DNA of 64,000 bases from Mycetocola miduiensis (GTDB lineage: Bacteria > Actinomycetota > Actinomycetes > Actinomycetales > Microbacteriaceae): NCBI RefSeq assembly GCF_900115155.1, contig NZ_FOVM01000010.1, forward strand, positions 46,485 to 110,484, written 5' to 3'. Every line of letters begins with the position of its first letter. Position 1 is the first letter of the stretch. The notes under the pieces are model-generated. The model ran no database searches and had not been told where the DNA came from. It saw only the letters and a list, made by a program, of their open reading frames with translations. Both the position numbers and the translations under genes were made by a program. Positions 24,529-39,491 of this stretch are shown here, piece after piece.

Positions 24529-26595
24529 ATGCAACCCACCCGCTCCGTGCACCCCTTCGAGGTCATCAGCGAATACACCCCGAGCGGCGATCAGCCCAAA
24601 GCCATCGCCGAACTCAGCGCCCGGATCAACGCAGGCGAGACGGATGTCGTACTGCTCGGTGCTACCGGAACCGGCAAGTCGGCGACGACCGCGTGGCTGA
24701 TCGAAGCCGTCCAGCGTCCCACTCTCGTTCTCGCGCACAACAAGACGCTCGCTGCGCAGCTGGCGAACGAGTTCCGCGAGCTGATGCCGAACAACGCCGT
24801 CGAGTACTTCGTCTCGTACTACGACTACTACCAGCCTGAGGCGTACGTTCCCCAAACCGACACCTTCATCGAGAAGGACTCGTCGGTCAACGCTGAAGTC
24901 GAGCGGCTCAGGCACTCCACTACGAACTCCCTGTTGAGCCGTCGCGACGTCGTCGTCGTGTCGACGGTCTCCTGCATCTACGGCCTCGGTAAACCAGAGG
25001 AATACCTCAATGCCATGATGGCGTTGCAGGTGGGCCAGCGCGTCGACCGGGACTGGCTGATCCGCAAGTTCATCTCGATGCAGTACAACCGCAACGACGT
25101 CGACTTCTCGCGGGGCAACTTCCGGGTCCGTGGCGACACGATCGAAATCATCCCGGTCTATGAAGAACTCGCGATCCGGATCGAGATGTTCGGCGACGAG
25201 ATCGAGGGGCTGTATTCCCTTCACCCGCTGACCGGCGACATCGTCAAGAAGCTCGACTCGGTGTCCGTGTTCCCCGGGTCCCACTATGTCGCCAGCACCG
25301 ACGTGATGCAGCGCGCAATCGGTACCATCCAGGAGGAACTGGAGGAGCGCCTCGCCGAGCTGGAACGGCAGGGCAAACTCCTTGAAGCCCAGCGGCTGCG
25401 AATGCGGACGAACTTCGATCTCGAGATGATGCAGCAGATCGGGTTCTGCTCCGGCATTGAAAACTACTCGAGGCACATGGACGGGCGGGCTCCCGGCCAG
25501 GCCCCGCACTGCCTCATCGATTACTTCCCCGATGATTTCCTCGTCGTGATCGACGAGTCCCACGTCACCGTGCCGCAGATTGGGGCGATGTACGAAGGCG
25601 ACTCTTCGCGCAAGCGAACCCTCGTCGAACACGGATTCCGACTCCCGAGCGCGCTCGACAACCGCCCGCTCAAGTGGAACGAGTTCAAAGACAGGGTCGG
25701 GCAGGCCGTGTACCTCTCGGCGACACCCGGCCGATACGAGATGGGAGTCGCCGACGGCGTCGTCGAGCAGATCATCCGTCCGACCGGTCTCGTTGACCCG
25801 CAGATTATCGTCAAGCCCTCGAAGGGCCAGATCGACGACCTGCTCGAAGAGATCCGGTTGCGTGCCAGCCGGGACGAACGCGTCCTCGTCACCACCCTCA
25901 CCAAGAAGATGGCCGAGGAACTCACCGACTTCCTCACCGAAGCGGGCGTGCGGGTCCGTTACCTGCACTCCGATGTCGACACGCTGCGCCGGGTGGAGCT
26001 GCTCAGCGAACTCCGGTCCGGGCTGTACGACGTTCTCGTCGGCATCAACCTGCTTCGCGAAGGCCTCGACCTTCCCGAGGTCTCGCTTGTCGCCATCCTC
26101 GACGCAGACAAAGAGGGATTCCTTCGGTCGTCGACGTCGCTCATCCAGACGATCGGGCGTGCCGCCCGAAACGTGTCAGGCGAAGTTCACATGTATGCAG
26201 ACGTCCTCACCGATTCGATGCAGCGCGCGATCGAAGAGACCACCAGACGCCGCGAGACCCAGGTCGCGTATAACCTCGAACACGGCATCGACCCGACACC
26301 GCTCCGCAAGAAGATCGCGGACATCACGGATGCCCTCGCCCGCGAGGGAGCCGACACTGCCCAGATGCTTGCACACCGCGATGGCCGAAAGAAAAGCCCG
26401 ACCCCGCGGCTGCGCCGTGAAGGGATCGCATCTGAGGGTGCCGCCGAACTCGAGTCGATCATCGCGGATCTCAACGCGCAGATGCTGGCAGCGGCGGCGG
26501 AACTCAAGTTCGAACTCGCCGGTCGGTTGCGTGACGAGCTGTCCGATCTGAAACGAGACCTGCGCCAGATGGAGAAGGCGGGCCACCTCGGCTGA
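24529..26595 (+). CDS. uvrB: Excinuclease ABC subunit B
   Basis: 688-aa damage-verifying helicase-like subunit of nucleotide excision repair. Walker A is [14 protein letters not shown] (near residue 46). The DNA-wedging beta-hairpin region contains [13 protein letters not shown], and the DEAD-type box reads VIDESH. Helicase motifs V and VI are in [15 protein letters not shown] and [10 protein letters not shown]. The C-terminal UVR motif ([20 protein letters not shown]) contacts UvrC. Length is normal. uvrA and uvrC lie just downstream, beyond the opposing pcm gene. Confidence 0.96.
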   Translation: MQPTRSVHPFEVISEYTPSGDQPKAIAELSARINAGETDVVLLGATGTGKSATTAWLIEAVQRPTLVLAHNKTLAAQLANEFRELMPNNAVEYFVSYYDYYQPEAYVPQTDTFIEKDSSVNAEVERLRHSTTNSLLSRRDVVVVSTVSCIYGLGKPEEYLNAMMALQVGQRVDRDWLIRKFISMQYNRNDVDFSRGNFRVRGDTIEIIPVYEELAIRIEMFGDEIEGLYSLHPLTGDIVKKLDSVSVFPGSHYVASTDVMQRAIGTIQEELEERLAELERQGKLLEAQRLRMRTNFDLEMMQQIGFCSGIENYSRHMDGRAPGQAPHCLIDYFPDDFLVVIDESHVTVPQIGAMYEGDSSRKRTLVEHGFRLPSALDNRPLKWNEFKDRVGQAVYLSATPGRYEMGVADGVVEQIIRPTGLVDPQIIVKPSKGQIDDLLEEIRLRASRDERVLVTTLTKKMAEELTDFLTEAGVRVRYLHSDVDTLRRVELLSELRSGLYDVLVGINLLREGLDLPEVSLVAILDADKEGFLRSSTSLIQTIGRAARNVSGEVHMYADVLTDSMQRAIEETTRRRETQVAYNLEHGIDPTPLRKKIADITDALAREGADTAQMLAHRDGRKKSPTPRLRREGIASEGAAELESIIADLNAQMLAAAAELKFELAGRLRDELSDLKRDLRQMEKAGHLG

Positions 26596-26601
26596 CGCCG
26601 A

Positions 26602-27285
26602 TCAGTCGTCGTTCTCTTCGAACAGCGGAGAACCGATGCCGTAGGCACCGATCAACGGCACGAAGGTGACGCCGCCGAGGTCGTCGGCCCGGGGGACACG
26701 GCCGGGTCCGAGTGTGATCCGCTGCAACCTCTGCCCGAACCCAGGAGTACCGACGGGCATCACCAGGCGACCGCCATCCTTCAACTGCTCGAGCCAGGGA
26801 CCCGGCACGCGCGCTGCGGCCGCCGCCACGACGATCGCGTCGTAGGGGGCGGCATCCGGCCAGCCGAGTGTCCCATCGCCGGTCACCACTGAGACGGTTG
26901 AATAGCCGAGGCGTTCGAGCACCTCGCGCGCACCATTTGCGAGTTCAGGGTGCCGCTCGATAGACACCACGTCGGCGACGATCTCAGCGAGGACCGCTGC
27001 CCCATACCCGGACCCGGTCCCCACGTCGAGGACGTGGCTGCGCTCATCTACCAGCGCTGCCTCCACGGTGAGTGCGACGATGTACGGCTGGGAGATCGTC
27101 TGCCCCGAGGCGATCGCCAGCGGATGGTCTTCATAGGCGCTCGACCGCGACAGGCGCCGCACGAACTCTTCCCGCGGCACGCGCCGCATGGCATCGAGGA
27201 CGCGGGAATCCCGGATGCCTCTGGCCGCTATCTGCTCCGCCACCATCCGTTCGCGTTTCGAGCGATAGTGGTCCATAGCCCTCAT
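26602..27285 (-). CDS. pcm: Protein-L-isoaspartate O-methyltransferase
   Basis: 227-aa SAM-dependent enzyme that starts repair of isoaspartyl residues in aged proteins. It has [39 protein letters not shown] and the SAM motif [19 protein letters not shown], then [20 protein letters not shown]. The ATG at 27285 has AAGGTGG upstream; the ATG at 27276 would remove three residues. It converges on uvrB with a 6-bp gap and diverges from uvrA. Confidence 0.92.
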   Translation of the reverse strand: MRAMDHYRSKRERMVAEQIAARGIRDSRVLDAMRRVPREEFVRRLSRSSAYEDHPLAIASGQTISQPYIVALTVEAALVDERSHVLDVGTGSGYGAAVLAEIVADVVSIERHPELANGAREVLERLGYSTVSVVTGDGTLGWPDAAPYDAIVVAAAAARVPGPWLEQLKDGGRLVMPVGTPGFGQRLQRITLGPGRVPRADDLGGVTFVPLIGAYGIGSPLFEENDD

Positions 27286-27322
27286 TGTCCACCTTGGGGA
27301 GAGCGATGTCAGTGGGTCAACG

Positions 27323-27328
27323 TAGACT
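27323..27328 (+). promoter_or_regulatory. Candidate leaderless -10 element of uvrA
   Basis: TAGACT lies 6 nt before the GTG start at 27335. No LexA-like palindrome is visible in the pcm-uvrA gap. Confidence 0.5.
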
Positions 27329-27334
27329 CGTGGG

Positions 27335-30226
<2,892 letters not shown>

Positions 30227-32128
30227 GTGGGCAAAACCCTCAGTTACCGGCCGCGCCCGGGGGAGATCCCGACGAGTCCTGGCGTGTACCGATTCCGCGA
30301 CGAAAACGCGCGGGTACTGTACGTCGGCAAGGCGAAGAACCTCCGCGCCCGGCTCAGCAACTATTTCGCGCCCCTGCCGAGCCTGCACGAACGCACGCGA
30401 CGGATGGTCACGACAGCGCGGAGTGTCGAGTGGACGGTTGTCGGCAGCGACATCGACGCCCTGCAACTCGAGTACACGTGGATCAAGGAGTTCGAGCCGC
30501 CGTTCAACGTCAAGTTCCGCGACGACAAGACCTACCCATACCTCGCCGTGACCCTCGCAGACGAAGCCCCGCGCGTGCTCGTCACCCGTAATCCGCGAAT
30601 CCGCGGAGCGAAATACTTTGGCCCGTACCCGAAGATCTGGGCCGTCCACGAAACCATCGACCTGATGATCAAAGCGTTCCCGATCCGCACCTGCTCGGAC
30701 TCGAGTTACAAACGCGCCATGCAGTCAGGGCGCCCATGCTTTCCCGGCCAGATCGGGCGCTGCGGCGGTCCGTGCTCAGGCAGGGTCACCATCGAGGAGC
30801 ACCGGGCCATGGTGCAGGACTTCGTCAGTTTCCTCAACGGAAACGACAAGCGCTTCGTCACCGAAGCGACAAAGAAAATGCGTGAAGCGGCGGAGGTGCA
30901 GGACTACGAGGCCGCCGCGCGCTACCGGGACCGTCTTCAGGCACTCGAGGCCGTCCTCGACAAAAGCGCCGTCGTCCTCAAAGATTCCGTCGACGCCGAC
31001 CTGTTCGGCCTCGCCCACGACGAACTCTCCGCCGCGGTGCAGCAGTTCATCGTCCGGGGCGGGCGTATTCGGGGTGTCCGCTCGTGGACGGTCGACAAGG
31101 AGCTCGATCTCTCGACCGCCGAACTCGTCGACAGTGTGCTGCAGCGGGCATACGACTCCGGCGGTGTCGTCGACATCCCGAAGGAAATCCTCGTCCCCGA
31201 GCTCCCAGAGGATGCCACCGAACTCGAAACCTGGCTCGCTGGGCTTCGCGGCAAGGGCAAGGTGCGGGTCCACACGGCGCAGCGCGGCGAAAAGGCTGCG
31301 CTCATGCAGACCGCCGTGATCAACGCCAAGAACTCGCTTATGCTCTACAAAACGAGACGAAGCGCCGATTTCGTCGCCCGTTCGCAAGCGCTGACCGACA
31401 TCCAGACCGCGATCGGCATGGAACAGGCGCCTCTGCGGATCGAGTGTTTCGACGTCTCGCACCTGTCGGGCACGAACATCGTCGCATCGATGGTGGTGTT
31501 CGAAGACGGACTCCCACGCAAGGACCAGTACCGCCGGTTCAGCATCGCCGAATCGACGGACGACACCGAGTCGATCTACCAGGTCCTCTCGAGGCGCCTG
31601 GCGTACCTGAGCGAACCAGAAGCGGGCGAAGAGGGGGACACCGCGCCGGACACGGATTCGGCGATCGAGAACGTCGCCAAACCCCGCAAGTTCGCCTACC
31701 CACCACAACTGCTCATCGTCGACGGCGGACAGCCGCAGGTACAGGCGGCACGGCGGGCCCTCCTCGAATCCGGGAGGGCAGACATCCAGCTCGTCGGGAT
31801 GGCGAAGCGGCTGGAAGAAATCTGGCTGCCGGACAGCGACTACCCGGTGATCCTTCCCCGCAATTCCGAGGCCCTGTTCCTTTTGCAGCGCGTTCGTGAT
31901 GAGGCGCACCGGTTCGCCATCACCTACCAGCGGACGAAACGCCGTGCAGACATCTCCAGTGTTCTCGCGGATATCCCGGGGCTGGGCCCGGCCCGGGTCA
32001 AGTCGCTGCTGCGGCATTTCGGTTCCGTCGCAAAGCTCAAACAGGCCACTCCCGACGCAATCACCGAGGTCGCCGGCATCGGCCCTGCTCTTGCCACCGC
32101 CATCCATGCGCAGTTGAACAGTCGGTAG
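30227..32128 (+). CDS. uvrC: Excinuclease ABC subunit C
   Basis: 633-aa dual-incision nuclease. Residues ~10-90 are the GIY-YIG domain for the 3' cut ([20 protein letters not shown]). A UVR motif for UvrB contact lies near 220 ([20 protein letters not shown]). The RNase H-like 5' nuclease follows ([29 protein letters not shown]). The helix-hairpin-helix pair is at the end ([32 protein letters not shown]). The GTG start abuts the uvrA stop. Confidence 0.96.
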   Translation: MGKTLSYRPRPGEIPTSPGVYRFRDENARVLYVGKAKNLRARLSNYFAPLPSLHERTRRMVTTARSVEWTVVGSDIDALQLEYTWIKEFEPPFNVKFRDDKTYPYLAVTLADEAPRVLVTRNPRIRGAKYFGPYPKIWAVHETIDLMIKAFPIRTCSDSSYKRAMQSGRPCFPGQIGRCGGPCSGRVTIEEHRAMVQDFVSFLNGNDKRFVTEATKKMREAAEVQDYEAAARYRDRLQALEAVLDKSAVVLKDSVDADLFGLAHDELSAAVQQFIVRGGRIRGVRSWTVDKELDLSTAELVDSVLQRAYDSGGVVDIPKEILVPELPEDATELETWLAGLRGKGKVRVHTAQRGEKAALMQTAVINAKNSLMLYKTRRSADFVARSQALTDIQTAIGMEQAPLRIECFDVSHLSGTNIVASMVVFEDGLPRKDQYRRFSIAESTDDTESIYQVLSRRLAYLSEPEAGEEGDTAPDTDSAIENVAKPRKFAYPPQLLIVDGGQPQVQAARRALLESGRADIQLVGMAKRLEEIWLPDSDYPVILPRNSEALFLLQRVRDEAHRFAITYQRTKRRADISSVLADIPGLGPARVKSLLRHFGSVAKLKQATPDAITEVAGIGPALATAIHAQLNSR

Positions 32129-32131
32129 GCT
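32126..32131 (+). promoter_or_regulatory. Candidate internal -10 element before rapZ
   Basis: TAGGCT overlaps the uvrC stop codon. It would give a ~33-nt leader for rapZ, so rapZ-whiA could be transcribed independently of uvrAC. Confidence 0.3.
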
Positions 32132-32170
32132 GGGGAGGGCAGCCGGACCACGCCGGTTGCGATACGGAAA

Positions 32171-33055
32171 GTGCAGGAAACGGTGGAGCAGCCGATCCCT
32201 CAGGAAGTACTGATCGTCACGGGTATGTCGGGCGCCGGCCGGTCGACGGTCGCGAACGCACTGGAGGATCTCGACTGGTACGTCGTCGACAACCTTCCGC
32301 CGCAAATGCTCCGGCCCCTGATCGACCTCGCCGAACGTGCCGGCGAAGAACTGCCGCGGATCGCCGCAGTGGTCGATGTCCGCGGCCGCGATTTCTTCAG
32401 CGACTTCCAGCAGATGATCCAGAAACTGCGGGTCGGCACGAAGCTCCGTGTCGTCTTCCTGGACGCAACGGATGCCGCACTGGTTCGCCGCTTCGACGCC
32501 GTCCGCCGGCCGCACCCGCTCCAGGGCGGCGGGACGATCCTCGACGGCATCGGCAGAGAGCGCGCCAGGACGGCGGCGATCCGCGAATCCAGCGACATCA
32601 TCATCGACACGTCCGACCTCAACGTCCACCAGTTGGCCACCAAAACCGCGGAACTGTTCGCCGCCGAGGGTACACCGGGGGTCCGCCTGACCATCATGAG
32701 TTTCGGCTTCAAGTACGGTCTTCCGTCGGATGCCGACACCGTCGCGGACGCCCGGTTCCTGCCGAACCCATTTTGGGTTCCGGAGTTGCGGGCGCATACT
32801 GGACTGGACGCCGAAGTCAGCGACTTCGTGCTCGGCCAGCTCGGCGCCAGGGAATTCCTGGACAGCTATGCGAAGGCCCTTGCCCCGGTTCTGGCCGGGT
32901 ATCAGCGGGAGAACAAACGATTCGCCACGTTCGCCATCGGCTGCACGGGCGGTAAACACCGCTCCGTCGCTCTCGCGCTTCAACTCGCCGACAAGCTCGC
33001 CGAGTTGCCCGGAGTGGCCACGAGCGTCAAACACCGGGACCTGGGACGCGAATAG
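32171..33055 (+). CDS. rapZ: RNase adapter RapZ / YvcJ-type nucleotide-binding protein
   Basis: 294-aa P-loop protein. The nucleotide-binding loop reads GMSGAGRSTVANALEDLDWY, with Arg instead of the usual Lys, as I recall being common in actinobacteria. Then come VVDNLPPQMLRPLIDLA and the C-terminal domain with SFGFKYGLPSDAD and GCTGGKHRSVALA. In E. coli RapZ guides GlmZ sRNA cleavage; in Gram-positives the role is unclear. Placement with uvrC upstream and whiA downstream is conserved. Start may be GTG 32171 or GTG 32183. Confidence 0.92.
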   Translation: MQETVEQPIPQEVLIVTGMSGAGRSTVANALEDLDWYVVDNLPPQMLRPLIDLAERAGEELPRIAAVVDVRGRDFFSDFQQMIQKLRVGTKLRVVFLDATDAALVRRFDAVRRPHPLQGGGTILDGIGRERARTAAIRESSDIIIDTSDLNVHQLATKTAELFAAEGTPGVRLTIMSFGFKYGLPSDADTVADARFLPNPFWVPELRAHTGLDAEVSDFVLGQLGAREFLDSYAKALAPVLAGYQRENKRFATFAIGCTGGKHRSVALALQLADKLAELPGVATSVKHRDLGRE

Positions 33056-33103
33056 CAGCGTCGGCGCCCGCATTCGACTTCAACACACGAGATAGGACAA
33101 CGA

Positions 33104-34084
33104 TTGGCACTGACTGCTGAGGTCAAAGAAGAACTGGCCGGGATCGTGGAACCGAAGACAGCAGCGAGAGCTGCCGAACTGACCTCGATCCTTCGCTTCA
33201 GCGGTGGGCTCCACCTCATCTCGAGTCGCATTGCGATCGAGTCGGAGCTGGAAACTCCGCAGCTCGCCCGCCGCATCCGCAAGGACCTCGCCGAACTGTA
33301 CGGCGTGCGCAGCGACGTCAGCATGATCAGCGGCTCCGGTACCCGCAGGGGCGAGTCGTACCTGGTTCGCGTCCAGGACGGCGGCGAGACCCTCGCGCGC
33401 CAGACCGGCCTGCTCGACGCCCGGCGCCGTCCAATCCGCGGACTGCCCAACCGCCTCACAACGGGAACCAAGGCGGAGCTCGCTGCCGTCTGGCGGGGTG
33501 CGTTCCTCGCAGCGGGGAGCCTCACCGATCCTGGCCGCTCGGCAGCACTCGAGATCACCTGCCCGGGCAACGAGTCGGCGATGGCGCTCGTCGGCGCGGC
33601 CGGCCGTCTCGGCGTCGCAGCCAAGGCACGGGAGGTCCGCGGCGTTCACCGCGTCGTCATCCGCGACGGCGAAGCGATCAGCGCCATGCTCGTCCTCATG
33701 GGAGCCCACGGAACGGTCAAGGCATGGGAGGAGCTGCGCCAGCGCCGGGAGGTCCGCGCAACCGCAAACCGGCTGGTCAATTTCGATGACGCCAACCTGC
33801 GCCGGTCGGCGCAGGCCGCTGTCGCCGCTTGCGCACGAGTCGAACGAGCAATGGAGATCCTCAGCGATGACATCCCCGAGCACTTGCGTTATGCGGGGGA
33901 GCTCCGACTGCGCTTCCGGGACGCCAGCCTCGACGAGCTCGGCCACCACGCCGACCCGCCCATGACGAAGGACGCGATCGCCGGGCGCATCCGTCGCCTT
34001 CTCGCGATGGCGGACAAACGCGCCCAGGACCTCGGCCTTCCTGGCACCGATGCCAACCTGCCCCCTGGCCTCGACGACGTCTGA
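33104..34084 (+). CDS. whiA: WhiA, DNA-binding regulator
   Basis: 326-aa protein with an N-terminal LAGLIDADG-like homing-endonuclease fold lacking nuclease function ([21 protein letters not shown] is the core helix) and a C-terminal HTH ([36 protein letters not shown]). In Streptomyces it controls sporulation-associated division; in non-sporulating relatives it affects division. The TTG start follows AGGA by ~8 nt. It belongs with rapZ. Confidence 0.94.
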   Translation: MALTAEVKEELAGIVEPKTAARAAELTSILRFSGGLHLISSRIAIESELETPQLARRIRKDLAELYGVRSDVSMISGSGTRRGESYLVRVQDGGETLARQTGLLDARRRPIRGLPNRLTTGTKAELAAVWRGAFLAAGSLTDPGRSAALEITCPGNESAMALVGAAGRLGVAAKAREVRGVHRVVIRDGEAISAMLVLMGAHGTVKAWEELRQRREVRATANRLVNFDDANLRRSAQAAVAACARVERAMEILSDDIPEHLRYAGELRLRFRDASLDELGHHADPPMTKDAIAGRIRRLLAMADKRAQDLGLPGTDANLPPGLDDV

Positions 34085-34124
34085 TCGGTTCCGTGCCTCG
34101 CCCCAAGGGGCTAGAGGACCTGAC

Positions 34125-34130
34125 TAGACT
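34125..34130 (+). promoter_or_regulatory. Candidate -10 element of sodA
   Basis: TAGACT 61 bp before the sodA ATG. It would give a ~55-nt leader ending in a strong AAGAGGAG ribosome site. Confidence 0.4.
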
Positions 34131-34191
34131 GGAAATGTCGGCCTGTGCCGCATCACAGGCGGCCGGCGGCACAAGAAGAGGAGACATAACA

Positions 34192-35924
<1,733 letters not shown>

Positions 35925-35934
35925 AGACGCAGCC

Positions 35935-37152
35935 GTGTCGCTTCGCACTATCGAATCGCTTGGCACGCTTGCCGGCACGCGCGTCGTCGTCCGGTGTGAC
36001 CTCAACGTTCCTTTGCAGGACGGGGTCATCACCGACGACGGGCGCGTGCGCGCATCGTTGCCCACGCTAAAAGCTCTCGCCAATGCCGGTGCGCGGGTCC
36101 TCGTGATCTCGCACCTGGGTCGCCCGGACGGCGCACCTGACGACCGGTACAGTCTCACCCCCGTGGCCCAGCGCCTTTCGGAACTCCTGGGCTCCGCTGT
36201 CCCGTTCGCATCTGACACTGTCGGGCCAGACGCACAGAAGGTTGCCGCCGCGGTTCAGGACGGCCAGATCGCCGTTCTGGAGAACCTCCGGTTCAACCCG
36301 GGCGAGACCAGCAAGGACGAGGCGGAACGTACCGCCTTCGCCGAGAAGCTTGCCGCTTTCGGCGACGCTTTCGTCTCTGACGGGTTCGGCGTCGTTCACC
36401 GCAAACAGGCCAGTGTGTACGAGCTCCCGAAACTCCTGCCGAGCGCGGCTGGACTTCTGATCACCACTGAACTCGAGGTTCTCGACAAGCTCACAGAGTC
36501 GCCCGAGCGCCCATACACCGTCGTCCTCGGCGGTTCGAAGGTTTCGGACAAGCTCGGTGTCATCGGTCACCTGCTGCCTCGAGTCGACACGCTCCTGATC
36601 GGTGGGGGGATGCTGTTCACGTTCCTCGCCGCGCAGGGCCACAAAGTGGGCTCAAGCCTCCTCGAGGAGGATCAGATCGAGACGGTCAAGGGTTACCTCG
36701 CCGAAGCCGAGAAGCTCGGTGTCGACATCGTCCTGCCGACGGATGTCGTCGTCGCGGCGTCGTTCAGCGCCGACGCGGACCACGTCGTCCAGGCGGCAGA
36801 CGCGATCGAGGACACCGCCTTCGGTGCGTCAGGCCTCGGCCTGGACATCGGGCCGGAGACATCCGCGCGGTTCGCCGACGTCATCCGTTCTTCGAAGACC
36901 GTGTTCTGGAACGGCCCGATGGGCGTGTTCGAGCTCGCGCCGTTCGCGGCCGGAACCAAGGCGATTGCGCAGGCACTCACCGATGTCGACGGCCTCAGCG
37001 TCGTCGGTGGTGGCGACTCGGCAGCCGCGGTGCGCGCACTCGGCTTCGACGACGACCAATTCGGGCACATATCGACCGGTGGCGGCGCGAGCCTCGAGTT
37101 CCTCGAGGGCAAGCGACTCCCCGGACTGGAGATTTTAGGATGGGAACAATGA
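35935..37152 (+). CDS. pgk: Phosphoglycerate kinase
   Basis: 405-aa two-domain kinase (1,3-bisphosphoglycerate + ADP). The N-domain shows VVVRCDLNVPLQDGVITDDG and VLVISHLGRPDG. The C-domain nucleotide site shows VVLGGSKVSDKLGVI, the VFWNGPMGVFE block and VVGGGDSAAAV near the end. GTG start, 10 bp after gap. The stop overlaps the tpiA ATG. Confidence 0.96.
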   Translation: MSLRTIESLGTLAGTRVVVRCDLNVPLQDGVITDDGRVRASLPTLKALANAGARVLVISHLGRPDGAPDDRYSLTPVAQRLSELLGSAVPFASDTVGPDAQKVAAAVQDGQIAVLENLRFNPGETSKDEAERTAFAEKLAAFGDAFVSDGFGVVHRKQASVYELPKLLPSAAGLLITTELEVLDKLTESPERPYTVVLGGSKVSDKLGVIGHLLPRVDTLLIGGGMLFTFLAAQGHKVGSSLLEEDQIETVKGYLAEAEKLGVDIVLPTDVVVAASFSADADHVVQAADAIEDTAFGASGLGLDIGPETSARFADVIRSSKTVFWNGPMGVFELAPFAAGTKAIAQALTDVDGLSVVGGGDSAAAVRALGFDDDQFGHISTGGGASLEFLEGKRLPGLEILGWEQ

Positions 37153-37943
37153 CCGGAACCGTTCGGCGGACACCGCTCATCGCGGGTAACTGGAAGATGA
37201 ACCTGGATCACCTCCAGGCCATCGCCTTCGTGCAGAAGCTCGCGTGGGGCCTGGCTGATGCCAAGCACGACGTGGCCAGCGTGGAGGTAGCGGTCTTCCC
37301 TCCCTTCACCGACCTTCGCAGCGTCCAGACCCTCGTCGCGGCAGACAAACTGCCGATCGCGTTCGGGGCACAGGACCTGTCCGAGCACGACTCCGGCGCC
37401 TACACCGGGGAGATCTCCGGTGCGTTCCTCAGCGCGCTTGACTGCAGCTACGTTCTCATCGGGCACTCCGAGCGGCGTACGCTGCACGGCGAGTCGGACG
37501 AGCAGGTGTCGGGCAAGGTCCGCGCGGCGCTGAGGCATAACCTGGTACCCATCATCTGCGTCGGTGAAACGTCCGACGACCTTGAGAAGCATGGTCCGAG
37601 CGCGGTGCCTGTCGCACAGTTGAAGGCAGCGCTCTCCGGCATCACGTCCACCGTCGACATCGTCGTGGCGTACGAGCCGGTCTGGGCCATCGGTTCCGGC
37701 CAGGCGGCCACTCCTGAGCAGGCCGAACAGGTCGCTGCAGCTCTTCGGGCAGTGCTCGTCGATACGCTGGGGGAGGACGTGGCTCAGAAAACCCGCATCC
37801 TGTACGGCGGATCGGTCAAGTCATCCAACATCGCCGGCTTCATGCGCGAGCCGAACGTCGACGGCGCACTGGTCGGAGGCGCGAGCCTCGACCTGAACGA
37901 GTTCACAAGCATCGTGCGGTACCAGAAGCACGTCGGACTCTGA
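37149..37943 (+). CDS. tpiA: Triosephosphate isomerase
   Basis: 264-aa TIM-barrel enzyme. Active-site Asn14 and Lys16 are in AGNWKMN, the catalytic His in LIGHSERR and Glu in VAYEPVWAIG. The phosphate-binding loop reads ILYGGSVKSSN. The ATG at 37149 forms an ATGA overlap with the pgk stop. An in-frame ATG at 37140 would add three residues and is less likely. Confidence 0.95.
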   Translation: MTGTVRRTPLIAGNWKMNLDHLQAIAFVQKLAWGLADAKHDVASVEVAVFPPFTDLRSVQTLVAADKLPIAFGAQDLSEHDSGAYTGEISGAFLSALDCSYVLIGHSERRTLHGESDEQVSGKVRAALRHNLVPIICVGETSDDLEKHGPSAVPVAQLKAALSGITSTVDIVVAYEPVWAIGSGQAATPEQAEQVAAALRAVLVDTLGEDVAQKTRILYGGSVKSSNIAGFMREPNVDGALVGGASLDLNEFTSIVRYQKHVGL

Positions 37944-37966
37944 CGCCCGCACGCTCACGCTATAAT
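37939..37966 (+). promoter_or_regulatory. secG promoter candidate
   Basis: A perfect TATAAT (37961-37966) with a weak -35 (TCTGAC, 37939-37944, 16-nt spacer) that overlaps the tpiA stop. It is the only consensus-perfect -10 I found. It predicts a ~40-nt leader for secG. Confidence 0.5.
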
Positions 37967-38012
37967 TGAGGGCGGTTCATGGAACTCCATGTCCGCCTAT
38001 GAAAGGTCCTTT

Positions 38013-38264
38013 GTGGAGATACTTCAGGTCGTTCTGCAGGTGGTGCTCGGAATCACGAGCCTCCTGCTCACATTCCTCATCCTCTTGCACAAGGGGCGCG
38101 GTGGTGGATTGTCGGATATGTTCGGCGGCGGCATGGGTTCGAGCCTCGGCTCGTCCGGCGTGGCTGAGCGTAACCTCAACCGGTTCACCGTCGTACTCGC
38201 TCTCGTTTGGTTCAGCTCGATCGTTGCACTTGGTCTCATCACCAAGTTCTCCTCGGGCGTGTAG
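38013..38264 (+). CDS. secG: Protein translocase subunit SecG
   Basis: 83-aa inner-membrane protein of the SecYEG channel. Two membrane helices (about residues 4-26 and 56-76) flank the Gly-rich cytoplasmic loop KGRGGGLSDMFGGGMGSS. The GTG at 38013 has GAAAGG 7 nt upstream. Its position after tpiA is conserved in actinobacteria. Confidence 0.93.
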   Translation: MEILQVVLQVVLGITSLLLTFLILLHKGRGGGLSDMFGGGMGSSLGSSGVAERNLNRFTVVLALVWFSSIVALGLITKFSSGV

Positions 38265-38273
38265 GAGGAAAAT

Positions 38274-38633
38274 ATGGCTGCCGGAGGTAGCGCAATTCGT
38301 GGTTCACGTGTGGGTGCAGGCCCGATGGGTGAGCAGGACCATGGCTTCCATGCCGACCGCATCGCGGTTTCGTATTGGGACATCCTCGGCAATGAGACGG
38401 TTCGGTATTTCTCTGCCAGCCTTCCCGACGAGGAGATCCCTGAAACGATCGACAGCCCGTCGTCAGGTCTGCCGGCCGGCCGCAACCAGGCCAGCCCGCC
38501 TGAGGTCGCCAAGCTCGAGCCCTACAAGACTCACCTGGCGTATGTGAAAGAGCGTCGCACTGAAGAAGAAGCGGAGGCTCTTCTCGATGAGGCCCTGCAG
38601 CAGCTCCGTGCGCGTCGCGGAACCGCGCAGTAA
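38274..38633 (+). CDS. rbpA: RNA polymerase-binding protein RbpA
   Basis: 119-aa actinobacterial RNAP activator that tethers the primary sigma factor. The N-terminal tail (AIRGSRVGAGPMGE) precedes a beta core (RIAVSYWDILGNETVRYFSA). A basic linker follows, then the sigma-interaction helix (THLAYVKERRTEEEAEALLDEAL). The core has no zinc-binding cysteines. It is 9 bp after secG and likely cotranscribed. The bidirectional terminator follows. Confidence 0.92.
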   Translation: MAAGGSAIRGSRVGAGPMGEQDHGFHADRIAVSYWDILGNETVRYFSASLPDEEIPETIDSPSSGLPAGRNQASPPEVAKLEPYKTHLAYVKERRTEEEAEALLDEALQQLRARRGTAQ

Positions 38634-38663
38634 GAACGCTTTGCTCCCGGTGTTAGCCCGGAA

Positions 38664-38705
38664 CGTAAGAAGCCCCCGTCGGAATCCCGACGGGGGCTTC
38701 TTACG
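38664..38705. terminator. Bidirectional terminator between rbpA and pgl
   Basis: A perfect 19-bp stem (38664-38682 with 38687-38705) around an AATC loop, placed between the two convergent genes. It is GC-rich at the tip and AAGAA/TTCTT at the base. Confidence 0.93.
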
Positions 38706-38720
38706 TGAAGACAGCCTGGC

Positions 38721-39491
38721 TCAATAGCTCCGGGCGATGAGGTTCTCCGGAACTTCGGATGCCGCGTCCGAATCGACGAAGAAGACCGTGCGCTTGCGTC
38801 CCTTCATCCCGGCGATGGGAACCTCGGTGTATGCGGCGCCGGCGAGGGCGAGGCCGAGCACCGATGCTTTGTCGGCGCCGGAAAGCGCCACCCAGATTCG
38901 CTGTGACGAGTTGATCGCCGAGCGCGTCAGGCTGATCCGCTCGGGCGGGGGTTTGGGCGAGTTGCGCACAGCCACGACGGTGGCCTCACGCTCGAGGACC
39001 TCAGGACGATCCGGGAACAGTGATGCCGTGTGTCCGTCAGGGCCGACGCCGAGGAAGGTGATGTCGAACCGGGGTAGGCCGCTGTCTCCGTCGGCGTTCG
39101 CCGCGAGTTCGTCCGCGTAGGCCGCCGCCGCCGCATCCAGGTCGAGCGTGCCGCCTGAGGAGGCACAGGTATGGATGTTGGCTGCAGGGATGTCGATGTG
39201 GTCGAGCAGCGCTTCACGCGCTTTCACCTCGTTGCGCTCCGGGTCCCCAGCGGGGAGCCAGCGTTCGTCGCCCCACCAGAAGTGCACGCGGGACCAGTCG
39301 ACGCTGTCCCTCGCAGGCGACGCGTTGATCGCGGCGAGGATCTTGATCGCCACGCGGCCACCCTCGAGTACGACGTTGACCCGGTCCAACTCGTCGAGCA
39401 AGTCGACCGTCTTGGTCAGGAACCGGGCCGTGATGGATGCGGCCAGAGCATCGCTGTCGGCATGTACGAGCACACGTCGTTCGTTTGTCAT
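38721..39491 (-). CDS. pgl: 6-phosphogluconolactonase
   Basis: 256-aa enzyme that hydrolyses 6-phosphogluconolactone in the oxidative pentose-phosphate pathway. Motifs are VHFWWGDERWLP and LGVGPDGHTASLFPDRP. The start overlaps the opcA stop by 4 bp. It is the last gene of the minus-strand operon tkt-tal-pgi-zwf-opcA-pgl. Confidence 0.94.
   Translation of the reverse strand: MTNERRVLVHADSDALAASITARFLTKTVDLLDELDRVNVVLEGGRVAIKILAAINASPARDSVDWSRVHFWWGDERWLPAGDPERNEVKAREALLDHIDIPAANIHTCASSGGTLDLDAAAAAYADELAANADGDSGLPRFDITFLGVGPDGHTASLFPDRPEVLEREATVVAVRNSPKPPPERISLTRSAINSSQRIWVALSGADKASVLGLALAGAAYTEVPIAGMKGRKRTVFFVDSDAASEVPENLIARSY

Noticed and set aside
24100..25968. 622-codon minus-strand ORF
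   Set aside because: Antisense to coaE and uvrB; Asp/Val/His/Arg-rich shadow of GC-biased codons with no motif.
24487..27334. SOS (LexA) boxes before uvrB and uvrA
   Set aside because: I looked for the actinobacterial CGAAC-N-GTTCG palindrome in both upstream gaps and found none by eye.
30776..33073. 765-codon minus-strand ORF
   Set aside because: It is antisense to uvrC and rapZ, both of which have full family motifs. Composition is that of a codon-bias shadow and there is no recognisable domain.
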